Position numbers and translations under genes: made by a program. This document shows positions 1-5,660 of a DNA stretch of 27,431 nt, piece after piece (within the stretch, counting starts at the first letter, position 1; each line of letters begins with the position of its first letter). The notes under the pieces were generated by a model. It worked only from the letters and a program-made list of their open reading frames with translations, made no database searches and was not told the DNA's origin. The DNA comes from Pseudobutyrivibrio sp. UBA1225 (GTDB taxonomy: Bacteria; Bacillota; Clostridia; Lachnospirales; Lachnospiraceae): contig DBWZ01000017.1 of the NCBI GenBank assembly GCA_002309345.1, forward strand, positions 49,934 to 77,364, in the 5' to 3' direction.

Positions 1-206
1 AAATTTCACTTGGCAAATGGATTTGCGGGGCAATTACCCTAAGACAAGGTAGTGGAAAGCATTTTTAAGATTTCGCACGTGTCCGTCAGGGACACAACAT
101 TCCCTTCGAATTGTAAGGGGAGGGGCATAAAGAGAGCGGGTACCGGGGCGGCCACATGGGTTGGGCTGCCGGGGTCCCGCGTTTGATCTAAGTAGTGTGA
201 GTTGGT
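1..206. ncRNA. GC-rich run of hairpins, possible structured RNA of unknown identity
   Basis: No convincing protein gene lies here. Four hairpins follow each other: GCAAA 13-17 with TTTGC 22-26; GTGTCC 79-84 with GGACAC 90-95; CCCTT 102-106 with AAGGG 115-119; and a long one in which GCGGG 136-140 plus ACC 142-144 pair with GGTCCCGC 173-180 around a one-base bulge, with an inner CGGC/GCCG pair (149-152 and 168-171). Bases 121-180 are about 72% G+C, far above the AT-rich neighbours. That fits a structured RNA or the 3' end of one cut by the window edge, but I could not match it to 6S RNA, tmRNA, RNase P RNA or SRP RNA. The strand is undecided because no clear T-run ends any hairpin. On the minus strand it would lie directly downstream of the rubrerythrin gene. 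Confidence 0.4.
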
Positions 207-749
207 TTAATAGTTGTCGGCATGCACTTCGAAGAAGCTTTGTGGGTGATTGCAGACTGGGCATACCTCAGGGGCTTCGGTACCGACTACGACGTGGCCA
301 CAGTTGCGGCATTCCCACATTGTTACGCCGCTCTTTTTGAATACTTCCATAGCTTCTACGTTGTGGAGGAGTTTGCGGTAACGCTCTTCGTGGAGCTTTT
401 CGATAGCTGCAACACCTCTGAACTGTGCAGCTAATTCGTTAAAGCCTTCCTCTTCAGCTTCCTTGGCCATGCGCTCGTACATGTCAGTCCACTCTGCGTT
501 TTCGCCTTCAGCTGCATGAAGAAGATTCTCAGGAGTGTCACCTACCTCGCCAAGAGCCTTGAACCAAAGCTTTGCGTGCTCTTTTTCGTTGTCTGCTGTC
601 TTAAGAAAGAGAGCTGCTATCTGCTCGTATCCTGCCTTCTTTGCAACCGATGCAAAATATGTATATTTGTTACGAGCCATTGACTCTCCTGCAAATGCCT
701 CCCAAAGGTTCTTTTCTGTCTTAGTACCTGCGTATTTATTCTGTGCCAT
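207..749 (-). CDS. rbr: Rubrerythrin (diiron peroxidase with C-terminal rubredoxin domain)
   Basis: Rubrerythrins reduce hydrogen peroxide to water in the cytoplasm of anaerobes. The protein has 180 residues. The N-terminal four-helix ferritin-like domain (about 1-135) carries the diiron ligand pattern: Glu22 in the first helix, the NEKEH motif at 54-58, Glu residues around 92-98, and the EKLHEE stretch at 117-122. The C-terminal rubredoxin-like domain (about 144-180) has the two Cys pairs C147-x2-C150 and C163-x2-C166 that hold a single iron. I chose the ATG at 749 because GGAGG lies a few bases upstream; the open frame extends to 932 but the added residues are unrelated to the family and overlap the toxin gene. 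A TATAAT box lies at 778-783. Length and domain order are typical of the family. The function is secure; whether the gene is induced by oxygen is not visible. Confidence 0.95.
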   Translation of the reverse strand: MAQNKYAGTKTEKNLWEAFAGESMARNKYTYFASVAKKAGYEQIAALFLKTADNEKEHAKLWFKALGEVGDTPENLLHAAEGENAEWTDMYERMAKEAEEEGFNELAAQFRGVAAIEKLHEERYRKLLHNVEAMEVFKKSGVTMWECRNCGHVVVGTEAPEVCPVCNHPQSFFEVHADNY

Positions 750-777
750 AATAATCCTCCTTTTACTTTTGTTTATG

Positions 778-783
778 ATTATA
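778..783 (-). promoter_or_regulatory. Candidate -10 box for the rubrerythrin gene
   Basis: Read on the minus strand this is a perfect TATAAT, 29 bases upstream of the rubrerythrin ATG. It lies in the short gap after the PIN toxin stop codon. No good -35 is visible at the usual distance, so the promoter may be weak or activator-dependent. Read-through from the toxin-antitoxin operon is also possible. Confidence 0.45.
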
Positions 784-789
784 ATGCAA

Positions 790-1209
790 TCAACTTTCAA
801 ACTCCACTCTTTGCAAAAATTCTTTAGGATTGTACGCTGGAATTGGACTCTTGATAAAATCCTTAACATTTCTTGTAATAATAAAGTCTGCTTCCACTCT
901 TTTAGCTGTCTGAATCTGCACAGCATCTTCAAAATCTTTTAATTTCATTTCAAGAGCATTTTTTACATCGTTCTCTGTTAAATCTTCAAATGTAAATATC
1001 AGTGATAGCGCCTTATAAATTTCTTCAATCCTTTCAGGGGAAAGCTCTTTCCTCATTATGTATGCCATATTCATAAATGTAAGCACAGAAACATATCCTG
1101 TAACCTTCCCTGTTTCACATAGTTTCCATATGATAGCTGAGTATTTATAATGTGGTTCTCTTTTCTGAAGTACATCTAGAATTATATTTGCATCAATCAG
1201 TAATTTCAT
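790..1209 (-). CDS. PIN-domain toxin of a type II toxin-antitoxin pair
   Basis: A 139-residue PIN-domain protein, probably a Mg2+-dependent endoribonuclease. The N-terminal LLIDANIILD strand carries the first acidic residue (Asp6). KDFEDAVQ at 91-98 supplies the central acidic pair (Glu94/Asp95), and the ITRNVKDF ending at 118 supplies the last Asp (117); together they match the PIN_3-type branch. Where many PIN toxins have a second acidic residue, this one reads TFMNMAY, with Asn47. The gene overlaps the upstream antitoxin gene by 17 bases (1193-1209), a usual arrangement for translational coupling. The ribosome binding site is poor (AAAGAA), which fits low expression relative to the antitoxin. 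The RNA target cannot be told from sequence. VapC-like is a reasonable general label, but family membership is clearer than the exact name. Confidence 0.85.
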   Translation of the reverse strand: MKLLIDANIILDVLQKREPHYKYSAIIWKLCETGKVTGYVSVLTFMNMAYIMRKELSPERIEEIYKALSLIFTFEDLTENDVKNALEMKLKDFEDAVQIQTAKRVEADFIITRNVKDFIKSPIPAYNPKEFLQRVEFES

Positions 1210-1429
1210 ATTTTTCTTTTAAAGCTTCCTCTCTAGCATCATAATAATCGCCCTTAAGTATTCCTGTAAGAGAATCGGTAAGATATGATACTGTTCTAGA
1301 TTTTGGTATGAATCGTCCCACTTCTTGCCCATTTTTAGTAATGATAACTTCATTTCCATTTATAACCATCTGTAAGTACTTACCAAACTGGTTTTTCATT
1401 TCAGTAGCTGTAGCCGTTGCTTCTACCAT
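1193..1429 (-). CDS. Phd/YefM-family antitoxin
   Basis: A 78-residue protein with the hallmark Phd/YefM N-terminus: TATEMKNQFGKYLQMV, then a beta hairpin reading EVIITKNGQEVGRFIP. In this family the N-terminal half dimerises and binds the operator, while the C-terminal tail (about 50-78, rich in charged residues) wraps around the toxin. The stop codon lies inside the toxin gene, so the two genes are co-transcribed. The start ATG at 1429 follows GGAGG with normal spacing. An inverted repeat flanking the -10 box upstream is a good candidate for the self-repression operator. Pairing of a Phd-type antitoxin with a PIN-type toxin is known. The complex would act in the cytoplasm and on its own promoter. 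Confidence 0.88.
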   Translation of the reverse strand: MVEATATATEMKNQFGKYLQMVINGNEVIITKNGQEVGRFIPKSRTVSYLTDSLTGILKGDYYDAREEALKEKYEITD

Positions 1430-1447
1430 GATAATAACCTCCTTCTG

Positions 1448-1489
1448 TTTTAGCTAATATTATTATACCACTTATTAGCTAAAATTCAA
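1448..1489 (-). promoter_or_regulatory. Promoter and inverted-repeat operator of the toxin-antitoxin operon
   Basis: TTTTAGCTAATA at 1448-1459 and TATTAGCTAAAA at 1473-1484 form a perfect 12-base inverted repeat, with arm centres 25 bases apart. Between them, read on the minus strand, is TGGTATAAT, an extended -10 box (TATAAT at 1462-1467). A TTGAAT -35 element at 1484-1489 is 16 bases upstream. The arms fall in the -35/-10 spacer and just downstream of the -10, where a bound antitoxin dimer or complex would block RNA polymerase. The repeat is seen directly; binding by this antitoxin is inferred. Confidence 0.7.
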
Positions 1490-1525
1490 TTCAACCAAAC
1501 AATAATATCCCACAGGCAAACCATT

Positions 1526-1576
1526 CGGCAAAATATCTTTGATTTTCCACCCTCCAATCGATGTTTTATTTTGCCG
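1526..1576. repeat. Inverted repeat upstream of the GNAT gene
   Basis: CGGCAAAATA at 1526-1535 is repeated in inverted form as TATTTTGCCG at 1567-1576. A smaller pair, CAATCG at 1555-1560 and CGATTG at 1575-1580, partly overlaps it. The right arm ends just before the proposed -10 box of the acetyltransferase gene, so an operator or DNA-looping site is more likely than a terminator (no T-run follows). The protein that would bind it is unknown. Confidence 0.45.
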
Positions 1577-1581
1577 ATTGT

Positions 1582-1612
1582 GCTATTATTTTTCCAAGAA
1601 CATCAAAGGAGG
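1582..1612 (+). promoter_or_regulatory. Extended -10 promoter and strong ribosome binding site for the GNAT gene
   Basis: TGCTATTAT at 1581-1589 fits an extended -10 (TGn then TATTAT at 1584-1589); no good -35 is visible, as often seen with extended -10 promoters. AAAGGAGG at 1605-1612 lies nine bases before the TTG at 1622. This near-perfect Shine-Dalgarno sequence is what fixes the non-ATG start. Confidence 0.5.
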
Positions 1613-1621
1613 TAGACATCT

Positions 1622-2077
1622 TTGGATTACAAAATTGCAACTCTAGAAGATCTTGATTTTCTTACAACTTCCCGTATCGAAGTTTTACGTGCCGCTAATA
1701 AACTAGATGATTCTGTTGACATGTCAGAGGTAGAAAAACAGTCGCGTAGCTACTACAAAAAAGCCCTGGTCGATGGCTCTCATGTCGCAATTCTTGTGAT
1801 GGATGAAGGTACTTTTGTCGGTGCCGGCGGTATTAGCTATTACTCAGTTATGCCTACATATCATAATCCTACCGGCATGAAGGCATATGTTATGAATATG
1901 TACACAAAGCCAGAATACAGGCGCCAGGGGATTGCTTTACACACCTTGGATATGCTAGTCAATGACGCCAGAAAGCGCGGCATTACAGATATTACTCTTG
2001 AGGCCACAGATATGGGTAGACCACTCTATGAAAAATACGGATTTACGAATATGAAATCCGAAATGGAATTATTATAA
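1622..2077 (+). CDS. GNAT-family N-acetyltransferase
   Basis: A 151-residue protein with the GNAT fold, expected to move an acetyl group from acetyl-CoA to an amine. The acetyl-CoA pyrophosphate-binding motif A is RRQGIA at 100-105, preceded by the beta4 strand AYVMNMYTKPEYR. The C-terminal motif B region is RPLYEKYGFTNM. The start is a TTG: an excellent Shine-Dalgarno sequence (AAAGGAGG, 1605-1612) sits nine bases upstream, and the next in-frame ATG, at Met34, would delete the first conserved strand and helix. The gene diverges from the toxin-antitoxin operon and is followed by its own terminator, so it is probably monocistronic. The substrate cannot be deduced. GNAT enzymes include antibiotic, peptide and tRNA-charging-related acetyltransferases; nothing here favours one of these. 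Confidence 0.85.
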   Translation: MDYKIATLEDLDFLTTSRIEVLRAANKLDDSVDMSEVEKQSRSYYKKALVDGSHVAILVMDEGTFVGAGGISYYSVMPTYHNPTGMKAYVMNMYTKPEYRRQGIALHTLDMLVNDARKRGITDITLEATDMGRPLYEKYGFTNMKSEMELL

Positions 2078-2102
2078 GGTATAGATTATATCTAACAAAT
2101 GT

Positions 2103-2145
2103 GCATCTGCCATAGATTTTTCCTATGGTGGATGCTTTTATTTTT
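2103..2145 (+). terminator. Rho-independent terminator after the GNAT gene
   Basis: GCATCTGCCATAG at 2103-2115 pairs with CTATGGTGGATGC at 2123-2135 (13-base stem with one T-G wobble/mismatch region) around a seven-base loop. A T-rich tail, TTTTATTTTTG, follows. This separates the GNAT gene from metE. Confidence 0.85.
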
Positions 2146-2149
2146 GTAT

Positions 2150-2224
2150 TTTACCTATGAGTGTTTCCAAGGTTATACTTCTTCCAAAAGCAGATGACAT
2201 TAAGAGGCTTCGCAAAAGCTTTTT
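2150..2224 (+). promoter_or_regulatory. metE leader: weak promoter and small hairpin, no S-box seen
   Basis: A possible promoter has TTTACC at 2150-2155 and TATACT at 2174-2179, 18 bases apart. AAGAGGCTT at 2202-2210 can pair with AAGCTTTTT at 2216-2224 (nine pairs including two G-T wobbles), and the right arm ends in Ts, so it resembles a weak terminator or attenuator. The leader is only about 75 bases, too short for a standard SAM-I (S-box) riboswitch, and none of its conserved blocks is visible. A strong TAGGAGGTAG site precedes the ATG. Confidence 0.35.
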
Positions 2225-2254
2225 AAACGTAATATCATTTTAGGAGGTAGAATT

Positions 2255-4546
2255 ATGAAAACAGCAGTAATTGGTTTTCCAAGAGTTGGAAAAAATCGCG
2301 AATTAAAATTCGCATCTGAGAAATTTTTCAAAGGTGAAATTAATGAAAAAGAGCTGATTGATACAGCCAAAAGTCTTAGAAAAGATAATTGGCTAAAGCA
2401 GAAGGAAGCCGGAATCGATTATATATCAGTCAATGATTTTTCATTCTATGACAACGTGCTAGATGTAGCTTACCTTTTCAATATCATTCCAGAGCGCTAT
2501 GCAAGCTTGGGTCTTGGTGAGCTTGAAACATACTTTGCAATGGCTAGAGGTTATCAGGGCAACAAGGGTAACGTTAAAGCCTTGGCTATGAAAAAATGGT
2601 TCAATACAAACTATCATTATATTGTTCCAGAGATTGATGACAACGCAGATATCAGATTAGTAGGCGACAAACCTGTTGCTGAATTTGAAGAAGCAAAATC
2701 TCTCGGTATCGATGGCAAGGTAAACTTGATTGGACCTTTTACTCTTCTTAAGCTTGCAAGATATACTGGTTCAAAGAATGAAAAGGATTTTGCAGATGCT
2801 CTAACAAGCGAGTACATAAAGCTTATTTCAAATCTTTCTGATGCTAAAGCTGATCTTGTTCAACTTGAAGAGCCATATCTTGTAAAGGATTTGACTACAG
2901 ATGACATCAAGCTTTTCGAGGAAATCTATAGCAAGCTTCTTTCAAAGAAGGGTCAGGTAAAGATTCTTTTACAGACATACTTTGGTGATATTAGAGACAT
3001 CTATGATAATGTAACAAAGCTTGATTTTGACGGTATAGGATTAGATTTCTTGGAGGGACGCAAAACTCTAGAGCTTGTTAAGACAAATGGTTTCCCTGCA
3101 GACAAGCTTCTCTTTGCCGGTCTTGTTAATGGTAAAAATATATGGGCTAATAACTTTAAGACAACCCTTGAGACATTAGCTGAGCTTAAGGCTGCTACAA
3201 ATGGTGGCGAGAATATAGTCCTTTCTACTTCTTGCTCTTTACTCCATGTTCCTTATACATTGGATAGCGAGACCAAGCTTTCAAAGGATTATACAAAGCA
3301 CTTTGCCTTTGCATATGAAAAGCTTAACGAATTAAAGACTATCGCTGTTCTTTCAGTTGCTTCTAACCCAGATATTTTAGATGATTACAAGTATAATCAG
3401 TCTCTATTTACAAGCCGTGTAAACAGCAAGGATGAGGCTGTGCAAAAGCGTGTGGCAGCAATCAAAGATGAAGATTACACAAGATTGCCTGACTTCCATA
3501 CACGTGAGACAATCCAAAAAGAAAAGCTTAGCTTGCCACTGTTTCCTACTACAACCATCGGTTCATTTCCACAGACCGCTGATGTCAGAAAGAATCGTCA
3601 GGAATTCAGAAAGGGCCTTATCACTGAAGAGGCATATAAGGATTTCAATAAGAAGAAAATCAGCGAATGTATTCAATTACAAGAAGAAATCGGATTTGAT
3701 GTTTTAGTTCACGGCGAGTATGAAAGAAACGACATGGTTGAATATTTCGGTGAGCACTTGGATGGATACGTATTTACGGAGAAAGCTTGGGTTCAGTCTT
3801 ACGGAACACGTTGTGTTAAACCACCAATCATCTGGGGCGATGTATCACGCAAATCCCCTATAACAGTTGCTTGGTCTAAATATGCAAACAGCTGCACCAA
3901 CAAGCCAGTAAAGGGTATGCTCACTGGACCTGTTACAATTTTGAACTGGTCTTTCCCTCGTGAGGATATCTCAATCAAAGAGAGTACTCTTCAGATTGCT
4001 CTTGCGATCCGCGATGAAGTGTTAGATCTTGAAGCAAACGGCATTAACATCATCCAGATTGATGAGGCAGCCCTTAGAGAGAAGCTTCCGCTCAGACAAT
4101 CAGATTGGTATTCGCAGTACCTTGATTGGGCAATTCCAGCATTCAGACTTGTCCACAGCGGTGTTAAGCCTGAAACACAAATTCACACTCACATGTGCTA
4201 CAGCGAGTTTACAGATATCATACCTGCTATTGATGCTATGGATGCTGATGTTATCACCTTTGAGGCTTCACGTTCAGACCTACAGATTTTGGATTCTCTT
4301 AAGGCCAACAACTTTAAGACTGAAGTAGGTCCTGGCGTCTACGACATCCACAGCCCACGCGTCCCTTCTGTAGATGAGATTGTTTCCGCTCTCACAAAGA
4401 TGTTAAAACGTATAGACGATAAAAAACTTTGGGTAAATCCAGACTGTGGTCTTAAAACTCGCGGTGAAAAAGAAACAAAGGAAAGCTTGACCAACCTAGT
4501 AAAAGCTGCTAAAGTTGTGCGTAACGAGCATGTTAAAGATGCATAA
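2255..4546 (+). CDS. metE: Cobalamin-independent methionine synthase (5-methyltetrahydropteroyltriglutamate-homocysteine methyltransferase)
   Basis: Transfers the methyl group of 5-methyltetrahydrofolate polyglutamate to homocysteine, the last step of methionine synthesis, in the cytoplasm and without vitamin B12. At 763 residues it has the full two-barrel length of the family. The N-terminal barrel begins with the typical GFPRVGKNRELK stretch. The catalytic C-terminal barrel starts near TTTIGSFPQT. The zinc ligands are all present: His646 and Cys648 in HTHMCYSEF, Glu670 in TFEASRSD, and Cys731 in NPDCGLKTR. The homocysteine-binding IIQIDEAALREKLP stretch is intact. The start is fixed by AGGAGG eight bases upstream. 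metF follows after 52 bases with no terminator between, so the pair makes and uses methyl-tetrahydrofolate. The zinc ligands and length leave little doubt. Confidence 0.98.
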   Translation: MKTAVIGFPRVGKNRELKFASEKFFKGEINEKELIDTAKSLRKDNWLKQKEAGIDYISVNDFSFYDNVLDVAYLFNIIPERYASLGLGELETYFAMARGYQGNKGNVKALAMKKWFNTNYHYIVPEIDDNADIRLVGDKPVAEFEEAKSLGIDGKVNLIGPFTLLKLARYTGSKNEKDFADALTSEYIKLISNLSDAKADLVQLEEPYLVKDLTTDDIKLFEEIYSKLLSKKGQVKILLQTYFGDIRDIYDNVTKLDFDGIGLDFLEGRKTLELVKTNGFPADKLLFAGLVNGKNIWANNFKTTLETLAELKAATNGGENIVLSTSCSLLHVPYTLDSETKLSKDYTKHFAFAYEKLNELKTIAVLSVASNPDILDDYKYNQSLFTSRVNSKDEAVQKRVAAIKDEDYTRLPDFHTRETIQKEKLSLPLFPTTTIGSFPQTADVRKNRQEFRKGLITEEAYKDFNKKKISECIQLQEEIGFDVLVHGEYERNDMVEYFGEHLDGYVFTEKAWVQSYGTRCVKPPIIWGDVSRKSPITVAWSKYANSCTNKPVKGMLTGPVTILNWSFPREDISIKESTLQIALAIRDEVLDLEANGINIIQIDEAALREKLPLRQSDWYSQYLDWAIPAFRLVHSGVKPETQIHTHMCYSEFTDIIPAIDAMDADVITFEASRSDLQILDSLKANNFKTEVGPGVYDIHSPRVPSVDEIVSALTKMLKRIDDKKLWVNPDCGLKTRGEKETKESLTNLVKAAKVVRNEHVKDA

Positions 4547-4598
4547 TTCTTTAGATAGGCTCGGGGGAAGTAATAAAACATTAAGGAAACGAGAAATC

Positions 4599-5459
4599 AT
4601 GAAAATATCAGATATTCACAAGCAAAACAAGCAGACTTTATCTTTTGAAATCTTTCCACCTAAGAAAGACGCTGCTCTTAAAAACATCGACGAGACACTT
4701 GAGATTCTGTCAGATTTAAAGCCTGACTACATCAGTGTTACCTTCGGTGCCGGTGGTTCTGCTAACTGCAACAAGACTATCGAATTAGCGCAAAAGATCA
4801 AAGAGAAATACCATACCGAGCCAGTGGTTCATCTCACCTGTCTTCAATACGATAGACACGAAATAGATGAATTTGCCAAAGAGCTTCAGGCTGCTGGTAT
4901 CGACAATATTCTTGCTTTGCGCGGTGATAAGAATCCTAACCTTGCAGAAAAGGATGATTTTAAGCATTCATCAGATTTGATTTCTTATATGAAGGATAAA
5001 TATGATTTCTGTTTTCTCGGAGCATGTTATCCTGAAGGTCACCCTGAGTCTGAAAATAGGATATCCGAGATTAAGAATTTAAAGAAAAAAGTTGATGCAG
5101 GCGCAGACGCACTTATCTCTCAGCTTTTCTTCGACAACGATGCATTCTTTCGTTTCTACGAAGAATGCAAGATAGCTGATATTAACGTTCCTGTTATTCC
5201 AGGAATTATGCCTGTAATCAATGCCGCACAGATAAAGCGCATGATTAGCTTATGCAACGCATCCTTCCCAGAGCGATTCCAAAAGATTATCGATAGATAT
5301 GCAGACAACAAAGACGCATTGTTTGATGCAGGTATGTCTTACGCCCTCAGTCAAGTCATCGACTTACTAGTAAGTGACATCCCCGGAATTCATCTTTATA
5401 CAATGAATAATCCAGTGGTTGCCAAAAGGATATGTGAGGGAATACGAAATATTGTATAA
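4599..5459 (+). CDS. metF: Methylenetetrahydrofolate reductase
   Basis: A 286-residue FAD-dependent TIM-barrel enzyme that reduces 5,10-methylene-tetrahydrofolate to 5-methyl-tetrahydrofolate, the methyl donor for the MetE enzyme encoded just upstream. The N-terminal FEIFPPKKD holds the catalytic Glu17 (equivalent to Glu28 of the E. coli enzyme). VTFGAGGS at 47-54 and LRGD ending at Asp110 are the flavin and folate contact motifs. QLFFDND and PVIPGIMPV complete the barrel core. I chose the ATG at 4599, preceded by AAGGA; an open frame reaches back to 4515, but that part overlaps the end of metE and has no family similarity. The length is close to that of bacterial MetF. It is co-transcribed with metE, and the bidirectional terminator at 5613-5640 ends the operon. 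Confidence 0.96.
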   Translation: MKISDIHKQNKQTLSFEIFPPKKDAALKNIDETLEILSDLKPDYISVTFGAGGSANCNKTIELAQKIKEKYHTEPVVHLTCLQYDRHEIDEFAKELQAAGIDNILALRGDKNPNLAEKDDFKHSSDLISYMKDKYDFCFLGACYPEGHPESENRISEIKNLKKKVDAGADALISQLFFDNDAFFRFYEECKIADINVPVIPGIMPVINAAQIKRMISLCNASFPERFQKIIDRYADNKDALFDAGMSYALSQVIDLLVSDIPGIHLYTMNNPVVAKRICEGIRNIV

Positions 5460-5465
5460 CAAGAA

Positions 5466-5605
5466 AGAGTTTTGCTACGCAAAACTCCAGCAGTGCGAGG
5501 CGACATTTGCTGTAAGCAAATAAATTCTTCTGTCGCCGAGACACATATTTCACACGAAGTGTGTTTTTTACCTTATAGGAGATTGCAAAGCAATTTCCTA
5601 TAAGG
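5466..5605 (+). repeat. Multi-hairpin dispersed repeat element, copy 1
   Basis: A string of inverted repeats fills the space after metF. GAGTTTTGC 5467-5475 pairs with GCAAAACTC 5479-5487 around a TAC loop. GGCGACA 5499-5505 pairs with TGTCGCC 5531-5537 and encloses a nested hairpin, ATTTGCT 5505-5511 with AGCAAAT 5515-5521. CACAC/GTGTG at 5551-5563 is followed by six Ts. CCTTATAGGAGATTGC 5571-5586 pairs with GCAATTTCCTATAAGG 5590-5605, 16 pairs with one wobble. The first 39 bases (5466-5504) recur at 27393-27431 with a single C-to-T change in the loop. That makes it a dispersed REP/MITE-like element rather than an ordinary terminator. The right boundary is uncertain, because the second copy is cut by the window end. 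Confidence 0.75.
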
Positions 5606-5606
5606 C

Positions 5607-5648
5607 AAAAAACAGCTCAGAGATTTGATTCTCTGAGCTGTTTTTATT
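5607..5648. terminator. Bidirectional terminator between metF and ptsI
   Basis: CAGCTCAGAGA at 5613-5623 and TCTCTGAGCTG at 5630-5640 form a perfect 11-base stem with a six-base loop. It is flanked by six As on the left and TTTTTATTT on the right. It therefore can stop metF transcripts on the plus strand and ptsI transcripts on the minus strand. Confidence 0.92.
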
Positions 5649-5660
5649 TGAAATATCACT

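Noticed and set aside
34..264. 76-residue open frame on the minus strand
   Set aside because: It covers the GC-rich hairpins and the 3' end of the rubrerythrin gene, has an Arg/Pro-rich composition typical of chance frames, and has no ribosome binding site.
750..932. N-terminal extension of the rubrerythrin frame
   Set aside because: It overlaps the PIN gene, lacks family similarity, and the ATG at 749 has a perfect ribosome binding site.
5466..5605. CRISPR array
   Set aside because: The repeats here are inverted hairpin arms of different sequence, not regularly spaced direct repeats, and no cas gene is in the window.
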